Shown in pieces: positions 25,606-35,961 of a stretch of DNA of 64,000 nucleotides. Positions within the stretch are counted from its first letter, which is position 1; each line of letters opens with the position of its first letter. Location of the stretch: NCBI GenBank assembly GCA_000934455.1, contig KN884402.1, positions 143,286 through 207,285 of the forward strand, written 5' to 3'. This DNA comes from Apostichopus parvimensis. Its lineage: Eukaryota > Echinodermata > Holothuroidea > Aspidochirotida > Stichopodidae. The notes below the pieces were generated by a model. That model was not told the DNA's origin, ran no database searches, and saw nothing but the letters and a program-made list of their open reading frames with translations. The translations under genes and the position numbers were made by a program.

Positions 25606-26650
25606 TTACTGATGGTTAAACAAAATAAGTTTTGACATTCGCTTCCGCATTTTGGGTCCTGCAACAGAGGCTGTCATCTGCTTTCCTAAATGGAACAGCT
25701 TGATTTTAGAGTAGCATGATGATACAAGCTTTACGAGAGAGTGTACATGATTATCATCTACTGTTGTGTGAAATTTGTGATTATGTAACTCAGGAAAAAG
25801 ATTACGGTGTGCACAGTTATTGAGAACAGATGATGCTATTGCTGCTGAGACACCAAGACCTTGTGGAAGTTTTCCATGACAAATGTTTGCAAATCTTTGG
25901 AAACACTTCTCTGTTTCCATGCACACACAAATGACAGTATGATGCTTTCTGCAGACCCTCACGGTCTTTTAGTGCCAAAAACTTATGAATCTTGCCACTT
26001 TCATTAGTCAGTGCACAAGAGGCAGTTCAATCGACGCTTCATCGAAAACGGCCTTGCCCTCTCAAAGAGGGCAAGGCCGTTCAAAGAGGGCAAAGCAGTT
26101 AATCGACGCTTCATCATTTTGACAAATCCAGCAATGTAATTGATTGCAGCTTCTTTGTACCCAGATATGGTTTGGAAATTTGGTACATCTGCATAATCAT
26201 GATGCAATGGCTGAGTTCTAAGCACAAGATCATATTTACGTGCAATACTTATTGCTGATGGTTGCGATACATGAAGAATGGTAGTACTGTCTCTTAGTAT
26301 GCAATTTCCTGTGCCATTCTTGACATTGTGCCTTGTTAACAGCCGCTTGTATGCCGCACAAAATTGGCCTGCTGTTGGGTTATTATTGAACCCTCCCCTG
26401 GCTCTCACTGCACTAAAAAAAAGCTCTATGTCATCTTCACTAAATTTATAGGTTAAAAGGTATTTCATTGGAGCATTAGGACCTGCAAAACCTATAAAGC
26501 CAGTCTTCCTTGGGGTAAGATGCATTGCTTTACCGGTTGCATCAGTAAGACCTAGGATGAAACGTTCAGCATTTCCCAAGATCTCAAGCAATTTATCTGC
26601 ATTTCCATTTCTTATTGGAGCTTTGCACCTTTGCCCAAACAGGGTTCTTA
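25606..26650 (-). pseudogene. P-element transposase, C-terminal half
   Basis: Minus-strand reading from about 26650 gives LTPRKTGFIGF, KYLLTYKFSEDDIELFFSAV, RARGGFNNNPTAGQF and AYKRLLTRHNVKNGTGNC, the conserved C-terminal blocks of P-element/THAP9 transposases. After a 70-bp duplication near 26.05 kb the frame at 25962-25606 continues with METEKCFQRFANI, GKLPQGLGVS, FPELHNHKF, HVHSLVKLVSSCYSKIKL and the terminal KLILFNHQ. The stop at 25606 appears to be the natural one. The N-terminal half is at 30935-32150 on the other side of the inserted hAT element. Function when whole: GTP-dependent cut-and-paste transposase (established for Drosophila P). Confidence 0.88.
26022..26115. repeat. Local duplication with palindromic filler
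   Basis: GCAGTTCAATCGACGCTTC (26022-26040) recurs as GCAGTTAATCGACGCTTC (26095-26112). Between them is a near-perfect hairpin: AACGGCCTTGCCCTCT, loop CAA, AGAGGGCAAGGCCGTT. Its arm also occurs in the MITE at about 25403-25423. It interrupts the P transposase frame. Confidence 0.85.
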
Positions 26651-26800
26651 CACCTTTTTTTTTCCTTCCATAATTCCATGACTTTCCATGACTTTTACCC
26701 AGTTTTCCCCCAAAAATTACATGACTTTCCATGACTTTCTACAGCTGCCGAAATAGACTTACATGGAATAAAATACTTTCCTGTGTCGTAATGTCACTGA

Positions 26801-28800
26801 CTATGATTTTGTTATGGCATTGAGTTTAGTGTCAATATCTTTTTGGAGCTGCTCTACTTGGGACGCTTTGTCTTTTGCAGTTCGTCGCAAGCTGTTGGAC
26901 TTTGAGATAAATGTCAACTGACTGGTACACTCTGCCTTTTCGGCATACCGGTCAGCTGACTCATGCAAGCTCCTAATATCTTCATCCAGTCTTGCCTTAT
27001 TAGCCTTCAGCTCATCCAACTCATCAAGCATCCCCTTCCTCTTGTTTTCTTTCTTCTCTGCTTCCACTTTGTGTTTCTTTTCATCCAGGAACCCATCATA
27101 CCGCTGTCTCCCAGCTGCAGCACTTAATTTCATTGCCTTTGTTACTGTAACATTCTGAATACCACCAACATACTTGATATAGTCATAAATTGCTGTGTAA
27201 ATTGTCTGCTTCCATTTGTTTGTTGACAGAAAAGCCTCTCTCGATAGAAGCTTGTCCATGCGGCAGGAGCAAACACTGTTGCAGTACGCTCCACAGAGCA
27301 CTAAAGGCAGGTTTCTTCGAAAGAAAAGTAGACAAAACATTGTCCACCCTCTCGGTCTTATAGTCAAAGTCCCTCATTGAGGGATCAGCTGCAGCTTCAT
27401 CACAAGCATCTCCATACTCTCGGAGAACATCATCACAGGAGTGTTCGATCCTCTTCGCATCATTGATAACTGTCAGCACTCGTTTCATCTTTGCAGTGGA
27501 CCAGTCTTTTTCCCTGACACTTGCCATTTTCTTGGGGTCTAAACACACAAGATTACGAGCCAGAACATACTTGAGGGGACATCTCTCTATAAGTTTTCGA
27601 GTCATGGCTAGCAGATATGCCTTGGCTTCTCACTTATGAGTTTCTTGAACTTCAAACGGGTCACCCTCTTCTCGGTGTAGAACCCAATATCAACCTTGCT
27701 AGCAGACAGGTGAACTTCCTCGTCATCAACATCCACATTCATCAAGTGCTATGATGAGTTCACAGTGGACTTGTCCAGCTTCATGAACTTCTTCATCAGA
27801 TTGCTCAGGATTAGGCTAAAGTCTCCTGCAAGGAATGGCATCATTGGAGCATCAGTCTGGTAAAGGGTGAGGAATGGGTTGACAATTTTGGCAATCGAAA
27901 TGAAGCATAGTCTGGCTGGAAAAAGAACTTTCCTTGAACACTTCTGAACCATCTCAAAAGATTTGTTGCCTGGGTTTGGAACTTTCTTCTTTTCCACAGC
28001 TGTCCCACAGCCAGCGTGTCTTGCAGAATTTAAAGGCATTGTGTCATCTCCAGCAATTGATTGGTAGTCCTCACGTCTTGCAGGGGCATCCGCAAACAGG
28101 TAGTAGAGTGACGAGAGGAAGCCCTCCACCTCCCACTCTGAGGCTTTGGCTCCAGTAAGAAAGGCCCCATTCACTATATGCCCACAGGAGCCCAAGTTGA
28201 GAATTTCTTGATTCAAGTCAGTTTGATATAACTTGGCAAAATCGTGGTACATGCGCCAGTTGACATTGGGGCCATCCATTGATACTTGCAGTAATTTGCT
28301 CAAACCAACACTGTGGAGGACCTTAGATAGTTCTTCTCTCAGATGAATTGCAGTGCCATGTCCTATGAAGACTGAAGTGAGATAGCGTGTATGAACTTCA
28401 TTATGTTGCCATATTCTGAGAAGGAAGTCCATTTGCTTAGACTGCAGTTTCATATTAAGACTCTCATCGAATAGAATAACATAATGAGGGTTCTTCTTTA
28501 TGTGGTCACGTAGAATATCTTGCAAAAATGGCCCGAAACCAAACACTGTCATATACTTGCACTTTGTCTCAGACAGCCTGAAACCTTTAGCAATTGCCGA
28601 ATCTGGGAACATTCTTTGGAAGAGCTCATTATTGTTCTGACATGAACGAAATGATAAGTGATCATCAACAATTTTCAGGCACCAGAGTATTTCGGCTTCC
28701 AGTGTGTCCTCTCGAGCAGCAACAGCTATGGGAGTGGGCGCTGTGGTGGATGTTGATGGACCACCTTGTTGATAGGTACATTTCAAGTCGATCCTTTTAG
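26801..28800 (-). pseudogene. hAT-superfamily transposase, main exon, broken
   Basis: From 28786 leftward the frame gives HYVILFDESLNMKLQSKQMD (first catalytic acidic block), LLQVSMDGPNVNWRMY, LNLGSCGHIVNGAF and FADAPARREDYQ, typical of a hAT family common in fish, molluscs and echinoderms. After a frame change, 27605-27183 carries CPLKYVLARNLVCLDPKKM and HGQASIERGFSVNKQM, the dimerisation block. The remainder to 26801 is Lys/Glu-rich coiled coil (about 100 residues) ending naturally in DTKLNAITKS. At least two frame breaks separate the blocks. The long C-terminal coiled coil is characteristic of this subgroup as I remember it. Confidence 0.85.
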
Positions 28801-28865
28801 TCGCCTCTTACGACATGCAGGATATACATCGGGCCAATTCTACTACCCCGAACCCGCAGGGGGAA
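28800..28865 (-). other. Unplaced conserved-looking block at the intron edge
   Basis: Read on the minus strand this holds CCCCCTGCGGGTTCGGGGTA and GTCGTAAGAGGCGACT, the latter a short inverted repeat (GTCG.AAGAGG.CGAC type). It sits directly upstream of the transposase main exon. I have the impression of having seen similar blocks in unrelated animal sequences but cannot name it. Confidence 0.3.
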
Positions 28866-28912
28866 TACAAAAAGAAACATGAATTTGTAACTGTTGGATC
28901 CATAGGGCAAGG

Positions 28913-29433
28913 ATAAGGCTAGCCTATCGTTAGACCTAGCTTCATGTTAGCCTAGGCCTAGCCTAAGGTAGGCATAGCTTTATGTTAGCCTATAGCCTAC
29001 GGTAGGCCTAGCTTTATATTAGCCTAGGCCTAGCCTAAGGTAGGCATAGCTTTATGTTAGCCTATAGCCTACGGTAGGCCTAGCTTCATGTTAGCCTATA
29101 GCCTACGGTAGGCCTAGCTTCATGTTAGCCTATAGCCTACGGTAGGCATAGCTTTATGTTAGCCTATAGCCTACGGTAAGGTAGGCGTAGCTTTATGTTA
29201 GCCTATAGCCTACGGTAGGCCTAGCTTCATGTTAGCCTATAGCCTACGGTAGGCCTAGCTTCATGTTAGCCTACGGTAAGGTAGGCATAGCTTTATGTTA
29301 GCCTATAGCCTACGGTAAGGAAGGCATAGCTATAGCCTACGGTAGGCCTAGCTTCATGTTAGCCTACGGTAAGGTAGGCATAGCTTTATGTTAGCCTATA
29401 GCCTACGGTAGGCCTAGCTTCATGATAAGCCTT
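28913..29433. repeat. TAGCCTA minisatellite, period about 34 bp
   Basis: About 14 units mixing GTTAGCCTATAGCCTACGG with TAGGCCTAGCTTCAT or TAGGCATAGCTTTAT. Longer units insert CTAGGCCTAGCCTAAGG. The array lies inside the hAT intron. Confidence 0.95.
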
Positions 29434-29466
29434 CCTATATAGTTTTGACATAGCTTAGGAACCTAC

Positions 29467-29662
29467 CTGAATGAGTTTTGGCCCGCTTGTGTTAAACAGA
29501 TTTAATGTGGCTTTTTAGAGCAGCTTCGCCCATGTTGCTAATGTTAAAATTTGAGAAGCAAAAATTACACCTTGCTGTATCCGGTTTTGAGCTCACTTTC
29601 ATAATCCATTCACCATACACATCATGCGACAGCCAGGCATCATTAAAACGACATCCTGGCAT
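29467..29662 (-). pseudogene. BED-like zinc-finger exon of the inner hAT transposase
   Basis: The minus-strand ATG at 29662 opens MPGCRFNDAWLSHDVYGEWI, then ARCNFCFSNFNISNMGEAAL and KSHIKSV, giving CxxC and H...H ligands of a BED-like finger. A donor GTAGGT follows 29467. One in-frame TAA falls just before the last His of the finger. This is the N-terminal exon of the transposase whose main exon begins near 28800, with the minisatellite in the intron. Confidence 0.75.
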
Positions 29663-29984
29663 TTTGGAGCCAACTAACGATTAAATTCTGCAAATTATAT
29701 CATAACAGCTTTCAATATCCGGCGTTAAAACTTGTTGATAACCTAATACTGTGACGGAAGCAATGTGAAATGAGCGGGAAGCAATGTGAAATGAGCACGA
29801 CGCCGTGAAACAATGCCAACGGGAAACCATGTGCACTCGAAAAGCATGCTTAGCTGAGTGAAAAAAAACACAATGATACACAGCAATATACACAGCAATA
29901 CGGAAGAGGCAACGCAGTAAAACGAAATCATTTGCCAAGCTAAGGAGTTGAATGTGTGATGTGTGTGTGATGATTGCATATAGA

Positions 29985-30649
29985 CATGGGCGGGATTACG
30001 GGGGGGGGGGGCAAGAGGGGGCACTTGCCCCCCACTTTTTCCGAAATCTTAGTTTACTTTTTTGTCGTTTTTGCAGACAAATGTGCACAACCTTAATCGA
30101 AATTATTCCCCCACAACAGCTCTATCAAATAGGCCTATTTGTTTCGAATCTAAGTCGAGTTTGTGTGTAAGATCGTAACATGTAGCATGCAGAATAACTG
30201 GAGCTGGAGCTAGCACATGGTTCGCAGCACAGGTTACGAATCCTGGAACTAACACACTAGCGATTCAATTCTGCATGTGATGAATCCGCGGCATCTGCTT
30301 CAGTGCTAGCTCCTTGCCAACCGATGATGGCGCTCCGCTTAGATAGTGACGTATAACAAAAGTTGTACATCACCATCTGACCATATGTTCTACTATGAAT
30401 CCTCTTCAAATTTTTAAACAATAATTAACTATCTAGATACAAATTGCAGACATGACATCCATATTTCAAGGAGGGGTACATGCAGCTTAGAGCACTCGGG
30501 AAGTGCCGTTTCCGGCCATCTGGAGGGTTTGTAAAGCCAAAAAAAATTCTTCTACGCTCCGCGCCAACCGATGGTGGCGCTCCGCTTAGGTAGTCTTGCT
30601 GGCAGGTTTGCCCCCCCCCCCCACTTTCACAACTCAAATCCCGCCCCTG
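29985..30649. mobile_element. hAT-type MITE, 665 bp, 8-bp target duplication
   Basis: Ends CATGGGCGGGATT and AATCCCGCCCCTG are inverted repeats with one mismatch. CATATAGA flanks both sides exactly (29977-29984 and 30650-30657). Inside, a 32-bp block GCCAACCGATG.TGGCGCTCC is present twice (about 30316 and 30563), and poly-G and poly-C runs lie just inside each end. No coding capacity. Confidence 0.93.
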
Positions 30650-30934
30650 CATATAGACATTATTGGCAGGCGAATAAAGTTGCGTATTTCGCGATGTCCA
30701 GGCGAGATTTGTGTTGCGTATTTCACGATGTTTAGACAAGATTTAAAAATGACAAGACAGAATAAATGTCGGAAGAAGACGATTTTATTCTCTGCACTTG
30801 GGAAAATATACATTTAACAGTTTTATTGAAATTTCATGACTTTAAGGGCAAAGTGATAAATTACATGACCTTCAAGGCGTGGAAAAAGTAAATTCCATGA
30901 CTTTCCAGGTTTTCCATAATGCGTACGAACCCTG

Positions 30935-32150
30935 CCAAAGGATTTCTGCTGTTAAGGACATCAAATGCAGCATCAACATGCCTTAAAAAGCAAACTGTGG
31001 CCTCACAACCTCTAAATTGAGGGAGTTTCAACCCCTCGTTGCAGTAATGCAGGGCATCTGCTACACTGACACTAAATACCTGTGCGGCCAAATTTACCTG
31101 AATTTTTGGGGCTTTCGCCAGTCAATATGTGCACTTTTCAATTTATTACCTAATCGAAGTCCCTCTTTTTCTTGGAGTTTATTGAGCTCTTCTATATACT
31201 GCCAACTGATGGTCTGAGCATCTGAGGTTTTGAAAATTCCTATGTCTGCAAATGAGTTGCGGAGCAACTTTAACATATGGCATGCATGAAGAATAATATG
31301 AACTTGAATCGATTGATCTGATGGATGAGGAAATAACGGGTCCAAACTAATTACATCCATGTTTGCTCCAAGGGATTTCATCATTGCAAAATGACAGGAA
31401 GGTCCATCACAGGTTAGAGACACTGCTCGTACACCGCTATCATGAAGTCTACGAAAACACTCATTGACCAGGTTTGCTCGTTCTACCCCACTTAAACCAT
31501 ATACAAGAAAATAGCCGAGCGGTATTTTCCAAGCATCATTTGCTGACACTGCCATAAAAACTAAAGCATCTTTGGCTACTGGTGTCGAGTCATCAAACCT
31601 ACCTGTACCAATGTCTACATAACCTCGATACTTTCCATTTGCATATTCAATATGTTTACGTATAGCCATTTCATCGAACATGATTGCACATAGTCTCCTT
31701 TCCCTGTGCCAAGTTGTCATTGGCTTTAGCATGTACAGCACGAAATGCTTGCTTTGTGAATCCAGGGTCCCCCTCTACACTAAAATACCATGTTCTAATT
31801 GTACGAGGATGGGGTAAGGCCAGGTCAAATGTTTCTCTCACATACTCGTAAGCCTTTGCCGAGTAGAACTGCAGACTCATGGCAAATGAACGGAGGTCTT
31901 CTGGGTATGTATTACTCTGTTTAGTATTTGATTGTCCAATAATTCTTTGGAAGACTTCCTTGGGGACTCCACTAAAGGTTGACTCCAACATCTCAGCACA
32001 GTTTGTTGATATAAGGTTTTGATTATACAAAGAATCTATCACTGTGCTCAAGTTTTAAAGCTTTTTTTTCAGACGTCGTGTTTTTTGTTGCTCAACCTTC
32101 AACTTCTTCTTACATGTTTCAAGTTCATCTACTGCTTTGTGTAACTTAAT
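30935..32150 (-). pseudogene. P-element transposase, N-terminal half
   Basis: At 32150-32056 a Lys/Glu-rich heptad-like stretch (AVDELETCKKKLK) reads as the leucine-zipper region that follows the THAP finger in P proteins. Then 32051-31690 carries LRSFAMSLQFYSAKAYEYVR and LALPHPRTIRTWY. From 31700, IMFDEMAIRKHIEY holds the first catalytic Asp block, followed by KDALVFMAVSAND, GYFLVYGLSG and VSLTCDGPSCHFAMM. The half ends near 30935 with HYCNEGLKLPQFRGC and FLRHVDAAFDVLNSRNPL, exactly where the hAT element begins. Two or three frame changes are present. No THAP domain was found upstream, so the extreme N-terminus is missing or in an unseen exon. Confidence 0.88.
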
Positions 32151-32637
32151 TATTATGCAACTTTGTGTATACACCCATGCTGTCATACACACCGCAGAAT
32201 AAAGCTGCACATTTCATGAGCTGTGCTTTATTACAGAGCCCAGGGAGTGTGACACGTACATGTACATGTCAATCATACTCCAAAAACCAGTAATAAAATT
32301 GTATAACAATACTTTAGTTGCTTTACAGAACTTCATTACAATGTATATTTTATGAATGCAATGAATCAATAATTTTCTGACATAAATTTTCAAGGTATGG
32401 TAGGTAAAAATTCAAACTCTAACAGAAACAATCAACATAGAAAAATACAAAATCATGCATGTACCATTAATTCAGGAATCAAACAATGTCATCTTCTTGT
32501 GGCACAAAGCAGACCTGAAAACATGAATAAGTGGAAAAGGGAATAACAAAAACACAGAATGCGTTGAAACTCAACTTGAACAACATCGTGACATGCAGTG
32601 TCCTCCACGACCACTTTTAGCAGGGTGTCCCGCCCTG

Positions 32638-33829
32638 GTAAATTTGTCTTTTTAATCGGGATTTCACGTTAAATATAACTAACTCTTGTTTTATTTGCCA
32701 AATTTGTGATTATACGAATCTAAGATATCACATCCTCTGTCCTACAAATAACGTGCAAAAGCATTATTGAGAGTCCTCCAGTGAGGATAATGTAAGAGGC
32801 TGCCCTGTTACAGATTTCGGCCCCTGGAGAACACTGACATGCATAATAAACTTGCAAAAAACTGGCAAAAGTTGAGAATACTTTGAACATGTGCCAATTA
32901 TTTTGTTAACATTAAACAGATCAAAGTTAATTATAACAAACAATGTGCTAAATGAGAGGAGGGGAATGAAAAACGGTGTCAGCTTCTAATTCATTTTATT
33001 TAAAACTGAAAATAGAAAAATGCAATTTGTCATCCAGCACTTGATTCCCCTCAGCTCCAAAGAATTCAGCTGCTGTTCCAGTACACATAACTGTTTGGCT
33101 GGGAGCATTTTGATGGAAATATGACTAATTTCCAAAAAAAAAAATTAACAAAAAAATGTAAGATTCTGGCCCAAGAAAGACATGAAATTACTTTTGAAAG
33201 ATGATAAATCGCAAAATACACCTACCACTTGGTGGAAAGATTACCATATCTGGCCATCTCCAAGATTATCGCAACTACATGACTGTCGCAAAATTTGCCC
33301 AAAGTTTTGCACTCAGGCAAGCAAACTATGAAGGCTATGACTGGAAAATTGTAAACCATTTATAAAAAGCAGAATTACTTCCACACTCAAGCACTGCAAT
33401 GAACTCTGCATAGTAGAATAGGCCTACCGTAATTTTTCTCAGCCTCAGTAACTAAGAGTAAGAGTAACTCTGAGTAAAACTGGACTTTTAGAGTAGTTTT
33501 TATTTTTGGGTCTTCAAATAGAATTCAATCCTAAATGGAATTAATTTCGTATCCCCACCCCCCCCCCTGTAGTGTAACATAACTTACTTATGGAATGTTA
33601 TCCCTCTGTCATAATGGAAGCGGTTTGCCCTGTTTGTCCAGCTGTAAGCTGTGCAGCCTGACATTGTAGCAAGTATTGGGTTGACCAATTAGCTGTAGTG
33701 TACAAAGAGACAAAATAAACAGGTATAATTGCCCAATAGTCGCACATAGTGAAAAATTTTGCTATAGGCCTGACACTGTATTGTATTCACTTTGGAGCAT
33801 TTCATTTTTCATGTACTTCATCATTTTAG
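32638..33829. other. No recognised gene
   Basis: AT-rich sequence with a C-run near 33558. No coding motif. It ends at the first SET-gene exon. Confidence 0.5.
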
Positions 33830-33938
33830 AGAACAAGAAAAAAGTGCCAACCTTTTGGAAAAGAAGTCGCTCTAGATTGGCTTGGGAAAGAGACTGATCC
33901 ACCATGGCTACAGATTAAGAAAGTCAGTGAGGAAATAG
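33830..33938 (+). CDS. SET-domain gene, pre-SET exon
   Basis: A 109-bp exon bounded by ATCATTTTAG and GTAATCC, open in only one phase. It encodes KKCQPFGKEVALDW and TDPPWLQIKKVSEEIG. The PPWL segment resembles the stretch just before the SET core in KMT5A-like proteins of marine invertebrates. It ends in phase 1 with G, which completes a Gly codon with the first two bases of the next SET exon at 39285, giving a continuous EEIG-LGLFAGK. The 5.3-kb intron contains a MITE, two arrays and a small MULE. I saw no upstream exon. Confidence 0.6.
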
Positions 33939-34385
33939 GTAATCCTTTCACTTTCCATTCATCATTCAAATAAACTTATTTCTTAGCTCATCATAGCTAC
34001 TGTATTGTTCATAATAGACCCCCCCCCCCACACCCTGATACGATTTCAGAGAAAAAATCACGATGTAAAACCTTCATACAGTTGCAGAAGGTTAGTGTAC
34101 ACACAGAATATCTGTATTCCCCTACCTGTTAATTTAGAGGGCTATTCAAATAAATACTTTGCTACATTCGCCCTGCATGCAGCCCAAAGACGGAAGGTGT
34201 GTTGTGTTTGAGTCGGTAAGTGCCGACAGTTTTGTGTAATGTGAAAAAAATTGGCACAAGAACTTTTGATATTCGTCAGACATTCAGGAGCTGTCGTAGA
34301 GTTCAGTGCTCCATTCACTTTGTGCCAGTATGTGCCTTTCATTGACCTAATGACCGAGATCTGCTTTTAATGGATAGTTCGCTCT

Positions 34386-34670
34386 CAGGGGCGCCAGACT
34401 TTTCAGACTTTAACGCTTGTTGCTTTCTTCCAATGAAGTGTCTGGCGATTCGTTCGGAAGATATGTCGTCCATGCGGTCATGGTGTCTAGAGGTGACATT
34501 GCACCTAATGTATAGATATTTTCAAGATTATTTCAGAGTCACAGACTCACAGTAGTTCACAGGCCATAATTTATGTGATCATTCTTTAAGGAAGGAATAG
34601 GCACGTATCTTGCTGTCCCCTTAGCAGAAGGGCAGGGAGAGCAGCTGCTTCTGTGTGTCTGGCGCCCCTG
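34386..34670. mobile_element. MITE, 285 bp, CAGGGGCGCCAGAC ends
   Basis: CAGGGGCGCCAGAC at the left is inverted as GTCTGGCGCCCCTG at the right. Flanks TTCGCTCT and TTTTCTGT agree at 5 of 8 positions, consistent with a decayed hAT-type duplication. Confidence 0.7.
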
Positions 34671-34982
34671 TTTTCTGTGGTTATTTAGAGTATTCAAAAC
34701 AAAAGATGAGCAAATCAAAATAAAAAATGAACTTTGTATTTTGGTGTCCTCATTAATCTCTTGTTTAATGAGATCTATATTGGATTAAGCCACACCATCC
34801 ACATATTTGGGCACTGTGTACGTCCTGCCTCTTCCAAGAGAAACACTCTCTGGGAGGAGATCCCCAGGGTGGTAATCCCTTAACAAACATGGGAAAATTT
34901 AAATTTGGGTCAATCCATTCACCCCCACCAAATTGAAGTGTAAAGGTCCAAAACCTTTTCGAACACCATTTCTTTGACCACG

Positions 34983-35560
34983 CAAACTTCAATGCAGCTC
35001 ATTCTTTGTATGTGCAGTTGGTTACCCTTAGTGAGTGGACTGATCCCTGTTTTGGTTTTGCTGTCGGTCTCTGAGGTCAAGATAGATCAAACAATAAAAA
35101 CTTTGTAAAACACTAATAACTTGCAAATGCAAAGTTTAATACAGTGGCGCTCATACTTAGTATGTGTGTTCACTATTGTTTGTGGTAGAAGTCAAAGGTC
35201 GGTCATCTGAAGCCAGAAACTGAAATTTTAAATTTAAACACTATTTACCTTGGTTATTTAGGAAATCGTCAATTCAGCTCATAGTCGGTGTGTGTACTCA
35301 CCATTTAGTTAGTATTAGAAAATGATCCCTATTGTTGTGGTTGCGGTCGAAGGTCATACAGGGTCAAGAGAGGAGACTGGAACAGTGGAAATTTTGTACA
35401 AAAATATGATAAAACTTCATGAAGCAAACTTCAGTTGATCTCATACTCGGTTACTACATGGTTACTACATGACTCATATTGTGTGGTCGACATTAAAGGC
35501 CATATGTTCAACAGTGGTCATGTCAGGTGAACAGAGGTGAAGAAAACAACCAATAAGGCT
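34983..35560 (+). repeat. Degenerate tandem repeat, about 4 units of 140-155 bp
   Basis: Units contain GCAAACTTCAGTTGATCTCAT, TATGTGTGTTCAC or similar, CCCTATTGTTGTGG, AAGGTCA and TTTGTAAAACACT. Starts fall near 34983, 35128, 35267 and 35423. This is a different family from the arrays at 10 and 58 kb but also rich in AGGTCA words. Confidence 0.75.
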
Positions 35561-35961
35561 TATTACAAAGGCTAGGAATCACAAAGCCCTTGGCTTGTTA
35601 TTCTCTCCACAATCTATGACATTTCTTGTATAACCCCAACTTGTGATTGTGTGAACATGTTATGAACAACCGATGACATATAGAAAATGTCATCAGTTAG
35701 ACTACCTATAGACATGCACACACAAAACAATAATCAACTTGCATGCTGAAATCCATGTATTCAGGCCTGTAGCCAGGGGGTTTAGGCGATCCACCTCCCC
35801 CTCAATAGAGACAGCCCAAGGTAAAAAATTAAAATTCTTGAACATAAATGGCTCACCCGGGTACTGAGAACGTACATATGCCAAATAAACAGAGCACCAT
35901 ATTGCATCATATACAAGCCACATTACATTCAAAGAAAGAAATCCCTTGACCCCTCCTGGAA

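Larger units (their letters stand above)
26640..30934 (-). mobile_element. hAT transposon inserted in the P transposase, 4.3 kb
   Basis: The left end reads CAGGGTTCTTACACC and the right end in reverse CAGGGTTCGTACGCA, with CATGACTTTCC subterminal words at both ends. The minus-strand transposase fills 26801-28800, with a BED-like exon at 29467-29662. A 34-bp minisatellite lies in the intron. Both flanks share CCAAA at the junctions, but an exact 8-bp duplication is not seen. Insertion split the P-element coding sequence. Confidence 0.9.
25102..32637 (-). mobile_element. P-element-like transposon carrying nested insertions
   Basis: Both ends carry related inverted sequence: CAGGGC, then CACCCTGCTGAAAGTGG and GGAGAACTCTG on the left, and on the right read in reverse CAGGGCGGGACACCCTGC, AAAAGTGG and GGAGGACACTG. 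Between them, on the minus strand, lie the N-terminal and C-terminal halves of a P/THAP9-type transposase. The two halves are separated by a hAT element at 26640-30934. A small inverted-repeat element sits in the 3' region. No clean 8-bp target duplication is visible, so the exact ends are approximate. Confidence 0.75.

Noticed and set aside
29681-30170. Open frames of 70-93 codons around 29.7-30.2 kb
   Set aside because: They lie across the end of the hAT MITE and its poly-G run; composition not protein-like.
32056-32600. THAP finger of the P transposase
   Set aside because: Looked for the C2CH pattern and AVPTF-type motif upstream of the coiled coil; not found.
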